Assembly: GCA_028284665.1 (NCBI GenBank)
Contig: JANQRG010000045.1
Location: 62,001 to 126,000 of the forward strand
DNA: 64,000 bases
Source of the DNA: Croceivirga sp.
GTDB taxonomy: Bacteria > Bacteroidota > Bacteroidia > Flavobacteriales > Flavobacteriaceae
Reading direction: 5' to 3'
In this document: positions 45,610 through 54,728 of the stretch, one piece after another
Position numbering within the stretch: the stretch's first letter is position 1
Layout: the number at the start of each line of letters is the position of its first letter
Made by a program: the position numbers and the translations under genes
The notes under the pieces: generated by a model
Told to the model about the DNA's origin: nothing
Database searches by the model: none
What the model saw: the letters and a program-made list of their open reading frames with translations, nothing else

Positions 45610-46741
45610 TTTTCTTTCGATTTTTATTTCTCTTTTTCTTCCTTCGCTTGGGCTTGTCAAAACGCGTTAAACTATCCTGCCCAACGGCGTTATCAAAAAT
45701 TGAAGCATCTTCTATGTCTGACTCTTCCCCGAAGGCTTCCAGACTGTCTATTTTTTGTCCATTTTTATTCAGTTTCAGCACCTCTACCACTTGATCCTTT
45801 TGTATAGCGTGCCAATTGGAGGGGTCATTTTTATAGGAGAACCATAGTGTCTCTTTAAAAATATCTACTTTTTGGCAAAAAGCCATTCCTTTTTTTGTAT
45901 CCAGTTTGCAATCAGTGGGAGGAAAATCATTTAACGCCTCAAGGTACATGTCCAATTCATAATTCAGACAACATTTGAGCTTTCCACACTGTCCTGCCAG
46001 TTTATGTGGATTTAGGGCTAATTGTTGGTACCTGGCCGAAGCGGTACTTACTGATCTAAAATCTGTTAACCACGTTGAACAACAAAGCTCCCTTCCACAG
46101 GAGCCGATTCCGCCTAATCGCTGTGCTTCTTGTCTATAGCCGATCTGACGCATTTCAATACGGATACCAAAGGCTTTCGCCATATCCTTGATGAGTTGTC
46201 TGAAGTCTACCCGGTCTTCCGCAGTGTAGTAAAAGGTAGCCTTTGATCCATCTCCCTGAAACTCTACATCACTTAACTTCATCTCCAATTGCAAGGAAAT
46301 TGCAATTTCGCGGGAGCGCTTTTTGATTTCCTCTTCTTTCGCTCTACATTTTTGCCAAATGTCAATGTCCCTTTGGGTGGCTTTCCGATAGATCTTAGGG
46401 AGTGCCGGGTCATCCATGGCTACTTTCTTCCGCTTCATTTGAACCTTAACCAATTCACCCGTGAGGGTTACTATGCCAACATCATGACCAGACTTCGCCT
46501 GAGTAGCCACGACATCTCCTATAGCCATTGGTAGCCCTTCCGTGTTTCTGTAAAACTCCTTTCTACTATTTTTAAATCTCACTTCAACACAGTCAAAGGG
46601 TTTTTGACCATTTGGAAGCGACATATTGGCAAGCCAATCAAAAACGGTAAGCTTGTTACAACCATCTGAACCACAGGTGCCATTATTCCTGCAGCCTCGC
46701 GGTTGCCCCCCATTACCGGTTGAGCAACTGCTACATCCCAT
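45575..46741 (-). CDS. ricT: PSP1-domain protein, RicT type
   Basis: A 388-residue protein with a Cys-rich N terminus and a PSP1 domain. It contains the RicT Cys set in GGIGSCGRELCCSTWL and AGQCGKLKCCLNYEL, where relatives bind an Fe-S cluster, and a basic C-terminal tail. In Bacillus, RicT acts with RicA/RicF in RNA processing; the role in Bacteroidota is unclear. Confidence 0.88.
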   Translation of the reverse strand: MGCSSCSTGNGGQPRGCRNNGTCGSDGCNKLTVFDWLANMSLPNGQKPFDCVEVRFKNSRKEFYRNTEGLPMAIGDVVATQAKSGHDVGIVTLTGELVKVQMKRKKVAMDDPALPKIYRKATQRDIDIWQKCRAKEEEIKKRSREIAISLQLEMKLSDVEFQGDGSKATFYYTAEDRVDFRQLIKDMAKAFGIRIEMRQIGYRQEAQRLGGIGSCGRELCCSTWLTDFRSVSTASARYQQLALNPHKLAGQCGKLKCCLNYELDMYLEALNDFPPTDCKLDTKKGMAFCQKVDIFKETLWFSYKNDPSNWHAIQKDQVVEVLKLNKNGQKIDSLEAFGEESDIEDASIFDNAVGQDSLTRFDKPKRRKKKRNKNRKKSDKKQQAVKNK

Positions 46742-46839
46742 ATTGCATATCTTGAATCAATAAATCCTAAAGGATCGCATGATCGGGGTTCATACTCTAC
46801 TTCGGGTAAAGATAGCCAAATTTAAGAACAGACACCGAT

Positions 46840-47871
46840 CTACTTTTTAAACTTTAGGGCTTCGGAACGTCCTTTCTTGAAGATCTTGTTGCTTACCATT
46901 TTTCCTTTGCGAAGTTTTTTGCGCACTTCGAAGGGCAAAGCGACCGTATCCATACATTCTTGTGAGCAGCAATTGTTCATTTTCTCCGCACATTCCTCAC
47001 ATTGAATAAATAATAAATGACAGGCCTCGTTGGCACAATTAACATGTGTATCACAAGGTTTTCCACACTGATGGCATCGCGAGATAATCTCATCAGATAT
47101 GCGCTCTCCACGGCGATGGTCAAAAACAAAATTCTTCCCTCTGAATTTGTTTTCAAGTCCCTGTTTCCGTATTTGCCGGGTATACTCAATAATACCCCCT
47201 TCTAGCTGATATACATTTTTAAACCCTTTGTGCTTGTAATATGCACTGGCCTTTTCACACCGTATACCGCCCGTGCAATACATTACCAATTTCTTGTCCT
47301 CTTTGTGTTCTGCCAATTGTTTTTCGATGATATCCAAAGAATCCCGAAAGGTATCTACATCAGGAGTAATCGCATTTTCAAAATGCCCTATCTCACTTTC
47401 GTAATGGTTGCGCATATCTACCACCACGCTATCAGGGTCTTCAATTAACGCGTTAAACTGTTCGGCATTCACATGAATGCCTTTATCTGTAACATCAAAC
47501 GCCCCATCATCCAATCCATCCGCAACGATCTTCTTTCGCACTTTAATCTTTAGCTTAAGAAAAGATTTGTTATCCTGTTCTATGGCAACGTTCAATCGAA
47601 CGTTTTCTAAAAATGTAATGCTGTCCAGCTGTGCTTTAAACGCTTCAAAATTTTCAACCGGAACAGAGAGTTGTGCGTTGATGCCTTCTTTGGCAATATA
47701 AATTCGACCTAATACCTCCAGGGCATCCCAGTGCACAAAGAGATGGTTTCTAAAAATAGTGGTGTTCCCGATGTGGGCGTACTTGTAGAAAGAAATAGTG
47801 AGGCGATTTTTCCCCGCCTGCTCAATGAGCAATTCTCTTTCTTTGGCACTTAAAGTATTGTACAGTTGCAT
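46840..47871 (-). CDS. trhO: tRNA uridine(34) hydroxylase TrhO (rhodanese domain)
   Basis: A 343-residue YceA/TrhO-family protein: an N-terminal domain, then a rhodanese domain with the active-site loop CTGGIRCEKAS, and a C-terminal Cys-rich stretch (CHQCGKPCDTH, CANEACHLLF, CEECAEKMNNCC) typical of the family. It hydroxylates wobble uridine of tRNA. It begins after the TATATTTG promoter element at 47916. Confidence 0.9.
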   Translation of the reverse strand: MQLYNTLSAKERELLIEQAGKNRLTISFYKYAHIGNTTIFRNHLFVHWDALEVLGRIYIAKEGINAQLSVPVENFEAFKAQLDSITFLENVRLNVAIEQDNKSFLKLKIKVRKKIVADGLDDGAFDVTDKGIHVNAEQFNALIEDPDSVVVDMRNHYESEIGHFENAITPDVDTFRDSLDIIEKQLAEHKEDKKLVMYCTGGIRCEKASAYYKHKGFKNVYQLEGGIIEYTRQIRKQGLENKFRGKNFVFDHRRGERISDEIISRCHQCGKPCDTHVNCANEACHLLFIQCEECAEKMNNCCSQECMDTVALPFEVRKKLRKGKMVSNKIFKKGRSEALKFKK

Positions 47872-47915
47872 GCTATACCAATCTTAAGTTGAAAGAATAC
47901 TAAAAAAATAGGACG

Positions 47916-47923
47916 CAAATATA
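47916..47923 (-). promoter_or_regulatory. Probable -7 element of trhO
   Basis: TATATTTG on the minus strand is an exact match to TAnnTTTG, 44 bases before the start codon. A -33 TTG at the canonical distance is lacking. Confidence 0.4.
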
Positions 47924-47933
47924 GTCAATTAAA

Positions 47934-47962
47934 AAAAGCACCCCCGGTATGAGGATGCTTTT
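47934..47962 (-). terminator. Terminator-like hairpin between trhO and recA
   Basis: AAAAGCA and TGCTTTT pair (with an adjoining CC/GG) and the minus strand continues with a T-run. Because trhO and recA are divergent here, it would end only a small minus-strand transcript starting between 47970 and 48140; no convincing gene was found in that interval. Confidence 0.55.
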
Positions 47963-48144
47963 CGGACCAGCTAATTCTTCTTTTCCATAAACAACTCGTT
48001 GGGTGTGTTCCATTCAAAAGAAATGAAGAACACCAAGGAAATTATTTGAATTAGCTATGAATAGGATAAAGAGTTTCTAAAAAGGTTGCGTGAACCAATT
48101 TAAGTAACAAAGAAATGGTATTTTTATTCCCTAATTTTTTTGAA

Positions 48145-49152
48145 ATGAGTAACGAAAAAGACGCAAAACTCAAGGCGCTCAAGCTAACCCTGGACAAATT
48201 AGACAAAGCCTATGGAAAAGGTGCTGTTATGAAGATGGGAGAACATGTAATTGAAGATGTGGAAGTAATTCCTTCGGGTTCCATTGGGCTGGATTTGGCT
48301 TTGGGTGTTGGAGGGTACCCTAAGGGAAGAGTCATAGAGATCTATGGCCCTGAATCCTCAGGAAAAACAACCCTCACGTTGCACGCTATGGCTGAGGCAC
48401 AAAAAGCTGGTGGTATTGCCGCTTTTATTGACGCCGAACATGCCTTTGATCGCTTTTATGCTAAAAAACTTGGGGTAGATATTGATAATCTTATCATCTC
48501 GCAACCAGATCATGGAGAACAGGCATTAGAGATAGCCGATAACCTAATTCGATCCGGGGCCATAGATATAGTTATTATTGACTCCGTAGCGGCGTTAACC
48601 CCAAAGAGTGAAATTGAAGGGGAAATGGGTGACTCCAAGATGGGGCTCCATGCCCGTTTGATGTCCCAGGCACTGCGTAAACTGACTTCAACAATCAGTA
48701 AAACCCACTGCACGGTGATCTTTATTAATCAATTGCGTGAAAAAATTGGAGTAATGTTTGGAAACCCCGAAACCACAACCGGGGGAAATGCGCTGAAGTT
48801 CTATGCATCGGTGCGTTTGGATATCAGGCGATCCACACAAATCAAAAGTACGGACGGAGAAGTCCTGGGGAACAAAACACGGGTGAAAGTGGTAAAAAAT
48901 AAAGTTGCCCCACCTTTTAAAACCGCAGAATTCGACATCATGTATGGCGAAGGTATCTCCAAAGTAGGTGAGATTCTGGATCTTGGTGTTGCTTATGAGA
49001 TCGTCAAAAAAAGCGGTTCCTGGTTTAGTTATGGGGACACAAAGCTTGGGCAGGGCAGGGATGCCGTTAAAGCACTTTTGGAGGACAATCCAGAGCTCAT
49101 GGAAGAATTAGAAGGCAAAATTAAGGAAGCGATTGCTGTTTTGAAGGAATAA
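48145..49152 (+). CDS. recA: Recombinase A
   Basis: Central recombinase of homologous repair, 335 residues. Walker [30 protein letters not shown] and [21 protein letters not shown] are diagnostic. The ATG at 48145 ([20 protein letters not shown]) was chosen over an upstream in-frame ATG at 48115. No SOS box was recognised upstream. Confidence 0.97.
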   Translation: MSNEKDAKLKALKLTLDKLDKAYGKGAVMKMGEHVIEDVEVIPSGSIGLDLALGVGGYPKGRVIEIYGPESSGKTTLTLHAMAEAQKAGGIAAFIDAEHAFDRFYAKKLGVDIDNLIISQPDHGEQALEIADNLIRSGAIDIVIIDSVAALTPKSEIEGEMGDSKMGLHARLMSQALRKLTSTISKTHCTVIFINQLREKIGVMFGNPETTTGGNALKFYASVRLDIRRSTQIKSTDGEVLGNKTRVKVVKNKVAPPFKTAEFDIMYGEGISKVGEILDLGVAYEIVKKSGSWFSYGDTKLGQGRDAVKALLEDNPELMEELEGKIKEAIAVLKE

Positions 49153-49236
49153 TTCCTTTTTCAAAGCGCCATATACCTACTCAAATTACGCAACCTAAGC
49201 CTTAAAAGGGCATCTGATCTAAGCAATTACAGTGAT

Positions 49237-49659
49237 ATGATGAAAAGGTTTGTGCGATTTGCTGTAGGATTTATCGTTATACTACTCAGTTCCAGTTGTG
49301 AATTAGATACAGGAGAGAATTTCCATTTTAGGGCAATGGAAATCACTGAGGTGGATGTGCCCGAAAGCTTTACCTTAAACAGCAGTCATGAGATTGAGGT
49401 GTCATTCCTTAGAACAGATAGCTGTACCTTTTTTCAGGGATTCGATGTTTTTGAGGTAGACGGAGGAGTGTTAAATATTGTTGCCATTGGTTCTGTCTTG
49501 ACCGGAGATGATTGCCGCACTGTTGATGACACTTTATCTTCGGAGTTTAATCTTACAGCAATATTTAATGGTACATACCGACTTCGGTTCTACGCAGGAG
49601 ATGATGCTGATGGAACGGCACGTTACCTGGAATACGAAGTTCCTGTAGAGACCAATTAA
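49237..49659 (+). CDS. Small secreted lipoprotein
   Basis: A 140-residue protein; signal GFIVILLSSSC with lipidation Cys at residue 21. The mature part is beta-rich and acidic (EITEVDVPESFTLNSSHEIE). A second ATG immediately follows the first and may be used. No family recognised. It lies between recA and a sigma-70 gene on the same strand. Confidence 0.75.
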   Translation: MMKRFVRFAVGFIVILLSSSCELDTGENFHFRAMEITEVDVPESFTLNSSHEIEVSFLRTDSCTFFQGFDVFEVDGGVLNIVAIGSVLTGDDCRTVDDTLSSEFNLTAIFNGTYRLRFYAGDDADGTARYLEYEVPVETN

Positions 49660-49686
49660 TAATTTAAAATTATCTAACCAACAATT

Positions 49687-50217
49687 TTGAGTCTGGAAGA
49701 ACTCATAAAACGCTGTAAAGAGCAGAATAGAAAAGCGCAGGAAGAACTCTACCGGAAGTATTCGGGGGTCCTTTTTGGAATGTGCTTGAAATATTCCAGG
49801 AATAAGACAGAGGCAGAGGATAGTCTCCATGACAGTTTTATGACCATTTTTGACAAAATTGGCCAATATAACAATAGAGGATCGTTTGAAGGATGGATGA
49901 AGCGCATCACCGTAAATACGGTATTGCAAAAGTATAGAAAGGAACGGCATCTGGATGTAGTTACAGAAAATATTGGGGAGGAAGTAGACCTAGATGTTGA
50001 AGACAGCTCGATTAGTCTGTCGAGGTTGCTAGGACTCATCCAGGAATTGCCAAACAAGTACCGATTAACCTTTAACCTGTATGTATTGGATGGGTATACG
50101 CACAAAGAGATTAGCGAATTGCTTGGGACTTCAACGGGAACTTCCAAATCCAATTTAGCCAGGGCAAGGATGATCTTAAAAGAAAGAATTGAAAAAGAAA
50201 ATATAAATATTGCTTAA
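49687..50217 (+). CDS. RNA polymerase sigma-70 family (ECF) factor
   Basis: A 176-residue ECF sigma factor. Region 2 carries CLKYSRNKTEAEDSLHDSFM and region 4 carries the HTH GYTHKEISELLGTSTGTSKS. The start is TTG (MSLEELIKRC), there being no in-frame ATG before region 2. The downstream gene encodes a membrane protein with a cytoplasmic N terminus, its likely partner. Confidence 0.9.
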   Translation: MSLEELIKRCKEQNRKAQEELYRKYSGVLFGMCLKYSRNKTEAEDSLHDSFMTIFDKIGQYNNRGSFEGWMKRITVNTVLQKYRKERHLDVVTENIGEEVDLDVEDSSISLSRLLGLIQELPNKYRLTFNLYVLDGYTHKEISELLGTSTGTSKSNLARARMILKERIEKENINIA

Positions 50218-50226
50218 CCTAAAGAG

Positions 50227-51663
50227 ATGAAAAAGAACAATTTGGATGACCTTTTTAAGAGGAAGCTGGGCGACTTCCAGGAGGTTCCAGATAACTCCGT
50301 ATGGGAGAAAATAGCTGCTTCTTTGGATGAAAAGCGAAAGAAGAGGGTACTCCCTATTTGGTGGCAACTGGGGGGAGCCGCCGCACTTCTGGCAATTCTA
50401 CTCTATCTCGTAGATCCTTTCGCTATTGAAACGGAAACTGCGCTTCCTGTGGTAGGGACAGAGCAACCGGATACGACCCCCGAGGTTGAAGAGAACAGCA
50501 CCTCCAACGAAAAACTCCTGGATGCTGCTGATACAAATGCTAACTCTCAGCTAGCAGATACTCAGACTCCGGAAAACGATGTCATGCGTAAAGATCAATC
50601 CGCAACGGCAGCCTCTTCAAAAAAAGAGGGTTCCTTTAAAGCAACAGATGTTACCACAACAATTGCGAATGCAACAACTGAAAAAAAGGATGTACAAAGT
50701 GAAAATCTATTGACGGATCCCTCCTTACAGGAACAACAAGAAGTTGCGATCTCAGCCCCTTTAAAGGATGACGTACTGCCGGGAGATGCAAAGAACACCA
50801 AGAATAATGACGTTTTAGAATTGGAAAAAGAAGCGGTTGCTCAAAATGATAAAGACGACAATAAGAAATCCATTTATGACGCTATTGAAGAGCAAAAAGA
50901 ATCGGAAAAAGATCTTGTTGCTATAGCCGAACCAAAAAACCGATGGTCTATGGGTGCGGCACTGGCCCCGGTGTACTTTAATTCGTTGGGAGAAGGTTCT
51001 CCAATTCATTCCAACTTTGCCCCTAACTCAAAATCCGGAAAAGTGAATTTGAGTTATGGGTTAACCGTAACCTATAATGTAAGCAAGAAGCTGAGCATTC
51101 GATCAGGGGTCCATAAAGTTGATTTTGGTTACGATACCAATGACATTGTATTCTCGTCTTCTCTGACCGCTTCCACCAATGACCTTATTGACAATATCGA
51201 TTATGCCCAAACTTCCAGGAACCTGGTAGTAGAACCAAAATCTAATAGTGTTGCGGCATTTAGGGACAATGTCGAAGTAACTGCGGGAGAAATTGCTCCT
51301 CTAGAAGGACGTATGGTACAGCAATTGGGTTATGTAGAAGTCCCCATGGAACTCAACTATGCTATTGTAGATAGGAAGCTTGGTGTTCATCTGATAGGAG
51401 GTATCAGTTCGCTGTTTCTAGTAGATAATGCGGTTACCCTGGAATCCGAAGATTTGGTTACTGAAATGGGTGAAGCGAATAATGTAAACAGCTTGAATTT
51501 CAGCACCAATATTGGTGTTGGCTTTAACTATGAAATTGCTCCTAAACTACGGTTAAACCTTGAGCCAATGTTCAAATATCAATTGAATACGTTCTCAAAT
51601 GCCGCCGGTAATTTTAGACCCTATTCCATTGGGGTATACAGTGGACTGAACTTTAGGTTCTAA
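50227..51663 (+). CDS. Membrane-anchored protein with C-terminal outer-membrane barrel domain
   Basis: A 478-residue protein with an unusual layout: a short polar N terminus (residues 1-45, FKRKLGDFQEVPDNSVWEKI), one membrane helix (about 46-65), a long Ser/Thr/Glu/Lys-rich periplasmic linker (about 70-235), and a C-terminal beta-barrel-like domain (about 240-478) ending FRPYSIGVYSGLNFRF. Anti-sigma-like architecture: the cytoplasmic part could bind the sigma factor encoded 9 bases upstream. Whether the barrel enters the outer membrane of the same molecule cannot be told. Confidence 0.8.
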   Translation: MKKNNLDDLFKRKLGDFQEVPDNSVWEKIAASLDEKRKKRVLPIWWQLGGAAALLAILLYLVDPFAIETETALPVVGTEQPDTTPEVEENSTSNEKLLDAADTNANSQLADTQTPENDVMRKDQSATAASSKKEGSFKATDVTTTIANATTEKKDVQSENLLTDPSLQEQQEVAISAPLKDDVLPGDAKNTKNNDVLELEKEAVAQNDKDDNKKSIYDAIEEQKESEKDLVAIAEPKNRWSMGAALAPVYFNSLGEGSPIHSNFAPNSKSGKVNLSYGLTVTYNVSKKLSIRSGVHKVDFGYDTNDIVFSSSLTASTNDLIDNIDYAQTSRNLVVEPKSNSVAAFRDNVEVTAGEIAPLEGRMVQQLGYVEVPMELNYAIVDRKLGVHLIGGISSLFLVDNAVTLESEDLVTEMGEANNVNSLNFSTNIGVGFNYEIAPKLRLNLEPMFKYQLNTFSNAAGNFRPYSIGVYSGLNFRF

Positions 51664-51702
51664 GAAGAAGTTGGTTAGGTAAGTCGCACTCGCGGCATAC
51701 TA

Positions 51703-51732
51703 AAAAGCCCCACTTTAAACCGTGGGGCTTTT
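51703..51732. terminator. Bidirectional terminator between convergent genes
   Basis: AAAAGCCCCAC and GTGGGGCTTTT form an 11-bp stem with an 8-base loop. It lies between the barrel protein (+) and plsC (-), so it may serve both. Confidence 0.9.
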
Positions 51733-51748
51733 AATTTTTATTGGTGCT

Positions 51749-52492
51749 TTACTTCGTATCATTCTCTAAATCCCGTAAAATTGTTCTCCTGACCATTTCC
51801 TTTATAACTGCTGAATTTTTCTTTGTCTTGGTGCTCGTTTCTACAATGGGATGTATAATTACCCTTAGTCTTCCCGGCCCGCCACTGAAAAAACGAAATG
51901 GGAAACGCTTTTTACAATCCAAAAAGGACATGGGCACAATCGGGATACCATGCGCTATCGCCATTTTAAAAGCCCCGTCCTTGAACGTATCCAATAGAAC
52001 GTGTTCTTCCGGTACACCCCCTTCTGGAAAAATGCAAATGCCCAGTCCCTGCTGTAACCTCCGTTGCACACTTTTATACACACGCATCCTACTGTTGGCA
52101 TCATTTCTATCTACCAAAATACAAACCCGCTTATAGAAGAACCCAAATACAGGAATACCGGCCAGTTCCTTTTTCCCAACAAACACAAAAGGATCTCTGC
52201 TTATATATAACATTAGCATAATGTCTAACATACTTGTATGATTAGCGACCAACATATAGTTTTTCCCTCGTCCCATTTTGCTTTGCCCCTGCAGTTTGGG
52301 CCAACAACCCATTCCCAATAGTATACATTTGGCCCAGATATTACGCGCCAACCAATAAAACTGCGAATAGGTGCTTTCCGATAGCGTGGTCAACAACAGC
52401 AGAGGAGAAAAGGCAAGGATAGGCACTGTTACTAACAGGTAAAACCAAATACGATAAAGTACGTAGCCTATATTTTTTGCCAACCAAAGCAC
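51749..52492 (-). CDS. plsC: 1-acyl-sn-glycerol-3-phosphate acyltransferase, PlsC-type
   Basis: Transfers an acyl group to lysophosphatidic acid in phospholipid synthesis. A 247-residue chain with an N-terminal membrane stretch, the catalytic NHTSMLD (HX4D) and the downstream FPEGGVPEEH motif. The first codon is GTG. In Bacteroidota this family is numerous, so the acyl acceptor is assumed. Confidence 0.87.
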   Translation of the reverse strand: MLWLAKNIGYVLYRIWFYLLVTVPILAFSPLLLLTTLSESTYSQFYWLARNIWAKCILLGMGCWPKLQGQSKMGRGKNYMLVANHTSMLDIMLMLYISRDPFVFVGKKELAGIPVFGFFYKRVCILVDRNDANSRMRVYKSVQRRLQQGLGICIFPEGGVPEEHVLLDTFKDGAFKMAIAHGIPIVPMSFLDCKKRFPFRFFSGGPGRLRVIIHPIVETSTKTKKNSAVIKEMVRRTILRDLENDTK

Positions 52493-52554
52493 GGGTCAAA
52501 AATAGCTTTTTTTATACCTCTGGTATTGTTACTTTTATCGCTTAATTTTTTGGC

Positions 52555-53523
52555 ATGGCTAGGATTTTGACAGGCATTCAAAGTACAGGAGTGCCCCATT
52601 TGGGTAATATTCTTGGCGCCATCATTCCAGCGATCCGTATGGCGGAAGATCCCGCTAACGATTCATTTCTGTTTATTGCCGATATGCATTCATTAACTCA
52701 GATCAAGAACGGGGATGAATTGCGCAAAAATACCTACGCCACCGCAGCTGCCTGGATGGCTTTTGGCCTTGATATTGAAAAAACCGTTTTTTATCGGCAA
52801 AGTGACGTGCCCCAGGTTGCCGAACTAGCCTGGTACCTAAGTTGTTTTTTTCCATACCAACGATTAACCCTGGCCCATTCCTTCAAGGACAAGGCAGACA
52901 GGCTTCAGGATGTGAATGCTGGAATTTTTATGTATCCTATGTTAATGGCCGCTGATATCTTGTTATACGATGCCGAAGTTGTTCCCGTAGGAAAAGATCA
53001 ACTACAACACCTTGAGATGACTCGTGATGTAGCATCCAGATTCCACAATAAGTTTGGAGAAACCTTTGTGCTGCCCGATGCGAAACTCCAGGAAAACACC
53101 ATGTATGTTCCTGGTACCGATGGTGCCAAAATGAGCAAAAGCAAGAACAATACCATCAATCTTTTTCAAACGGATAAGAAGCTTCGGAAGCAAATAATGG
53201 GTATTGTGACCGATAGCACCCCTATTGAGGACCCTAAAGATCCTTCTAACGATAATGTCTTTGCCTTATATAGAATTCTGGCCTCCCAGGAGCAGATTGA
53301 AGAAATGTCTGCGAATTATTTAGGCGGCGATTATGGCTATGGTCATGCTAAACAGGCACTTTATGAGTTACTGTTGCAAAAGTTCGCCGAACCGCGTGAG
53401 AAATTTGACTACTATATGAATCATCTGAATGAAGTGGATGATGCCTTGGCGGTAGGGGCTGAAAAAGCAAAAAAGGTAGGAGAAAAGGTATTGGAAAAGG
53501 TACGGAGTAAAATAGGGTACTAG
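52555..53523 (+). CDS. trpS: Tryptophan--tRNA ligase
   Basis: Class I aminoacyl-tRNA synthetase, 322 residues, usual length. HIGH-type motif is GVPHLGN and KMSKS is exact (AKMSKSKNN). The DAEVVPVGKDQLQHLEM segment is conserved in TrpRS. The stop overlaps the convergent dprA by 4 bases. Confidence 0.96.
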   Translation: MARILTGIQSTGVPHLGNILGAIIPAIRMAEDPANDSFLFIADMHSLTQIKNGDELRKNTYATAAAWMAFGLDIEKTVFYRQSDVPQVAELAWYLSCFFPYQRLTLAHSFKDKADRLQDVNAGIFMYPMLMAADILLYDAEVVPVGKDQLQHLEMTRDVASRFHNKFGETFVLPDAKLQENTMYVPGTDGAKMSKSKNNTINLFQTDKKLRKQIMGIVTDSTPIEDPKDPSNDNVFALYRILASQEQIEEMSANYLGGDYGYGHAKQALYELLLQKFAEPREKFDYYMNHLNEVDDALAVGAEKAKKVGEKVLEKVRSKIGY

Positions 53524-54632
53524 ATCGCTTCAAACAACTTTCCGGGTAGCGGGCGAATAACCCCTTTCATCTCCATATTCAACAAGGTGGACGAAGTGGT
53601 AAATATGGGGAAACCACATTCCAAAGCAACGGTGTCCAGTAGTTGCTTCCCGTTTGATTGCAGGTAGTTGTAAATCGTTTTTTCGGTATCATCCAGGTCC
53701 ACAAATAACTGTCTTTGTACAGCGGAAGGGTTATCCTTTTCCAACTGCCATCCCAAAATATAGACAAGATCCGCTGCCGATGTCAACATATGTGCCTTTT
53801 GCTGCTTGATTAAGTTGTTACACCCCACACTATATCTGTCAGAAGATCTTCCCGGCACGGCAAAAACATCGCGGTTGTAGCTATGCGCAATGTCCGCAGT
53901 CACTAAACTCCCCCCTTTTTCGGCAGATTCAATAACTACTGTGGCTTCACTAATTCCTGCGATAATCCGGTTCCGTCGTAAAAAATTTTCACGATCCGGG
54001 GAGGTAGTACTCCAAAATTCTGTGAAAAATCCTCCATTGCGCTCTACCAGAGGTATGTATTTTTGATGTGCTCTAGGGTAGGTTTGATACAATCCATGGC
54101 CAAGGCAGCCAATAGTTTGTAAACCGTGTTCCATCGCCACCCTTTGAGCACAAATATCCACCCCATACGCAAATCCACTGACAACTACCGGCTCCAAAGG
54201 TGCGATCCCATCGATTAACTCTTCAATAAACCCTTGACCATAGCTTGTTATTTTCCGAGTCCCCACGATACTGATGATCCGTTTCCTTCGTAAATTGATA
54301 TTTCCCCGCTTGAACAACAAGATAGGGGCATCAATACAATGCCTTAGGAATTTTGGATAATCATCATCCTTAAAAAAGGTATATTGGATACTTCCGGTTA
54401 TAATTGCTTCAAACTCCTGCTCAGCTTCCTGCAAACAAATCCGATCATGAAGATCGTTTAACGTATTGTATCCTATCCCCTCGATCTTTAGGAGTGCTTC
54501 TTTTCGTTCCTTAAAAATCTGTGATGCGCTACCACAACGCTCAAGCAATTTTTTGGCATTAATATCGCCGATATTCGGTATGTTTTGAAGGCGCAATAGC
54601 GCAATTAATTCATACTCAGGAAGCGCACTCAT
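53520..54632 (-). CDS. dprA: DNA-processing protein DprA
   Basis: A 370-residue DprA/Smf protein, which loads RecA onto incoming single-stranded DNA during natural transformation. Rossmann-fold features SGFAYGVDICAQRVAME and the DNA-contact PGRSSDRYSVGCNNLIK are present; a C-terminal winged-helix-like domain follows. ATG 54632 (MSALPEYELIALLRLQ) is preferred to the upstream frame. RecA, its functional partner, lies 5 kb away. Confidence 0.93.
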   Translation of the reverse strand: MSALPEYELIALLRLQNIPNIGDINAKKLLERCGSASQIFKERKEALLKIEGIGYNTLNDLHDRICLQEAEQEFEAIITGSIQYTFFKDDDYPKFLRHCIDAPILLFKRGNINLRRKRIISIVGTRKITSYGQGFIEELIDGIAPLEPVVVSGFAYGVDICAQRVAMEHGLQTIGCLGHGLYQTYPRAHQKYIPLVERNGGFFTEFWSTTSPDRENFLRRNRIIAGISEATVVIESAEKGGSLVTADIAHSYNRDVFAVPGRSSDRYSVGCNNLIKQQKAHMLTSAADLVYILGWQLEKDNPSAVQRQLFVDLDDTEKTIYNYLQSNGKQLLDTVALECGFPIFTTSSTLLNMEMKGVIRPLPGKLFEAI

Positions 54633-54728
54633 TTGCAAAAGTTTTCCACAAAATACCAAAAATCAAATGTTAATAAAAAGTTATCCCGGACTACTCTTCT
54701 CCATCCATTTTTTTAAATATTTGCGGTT

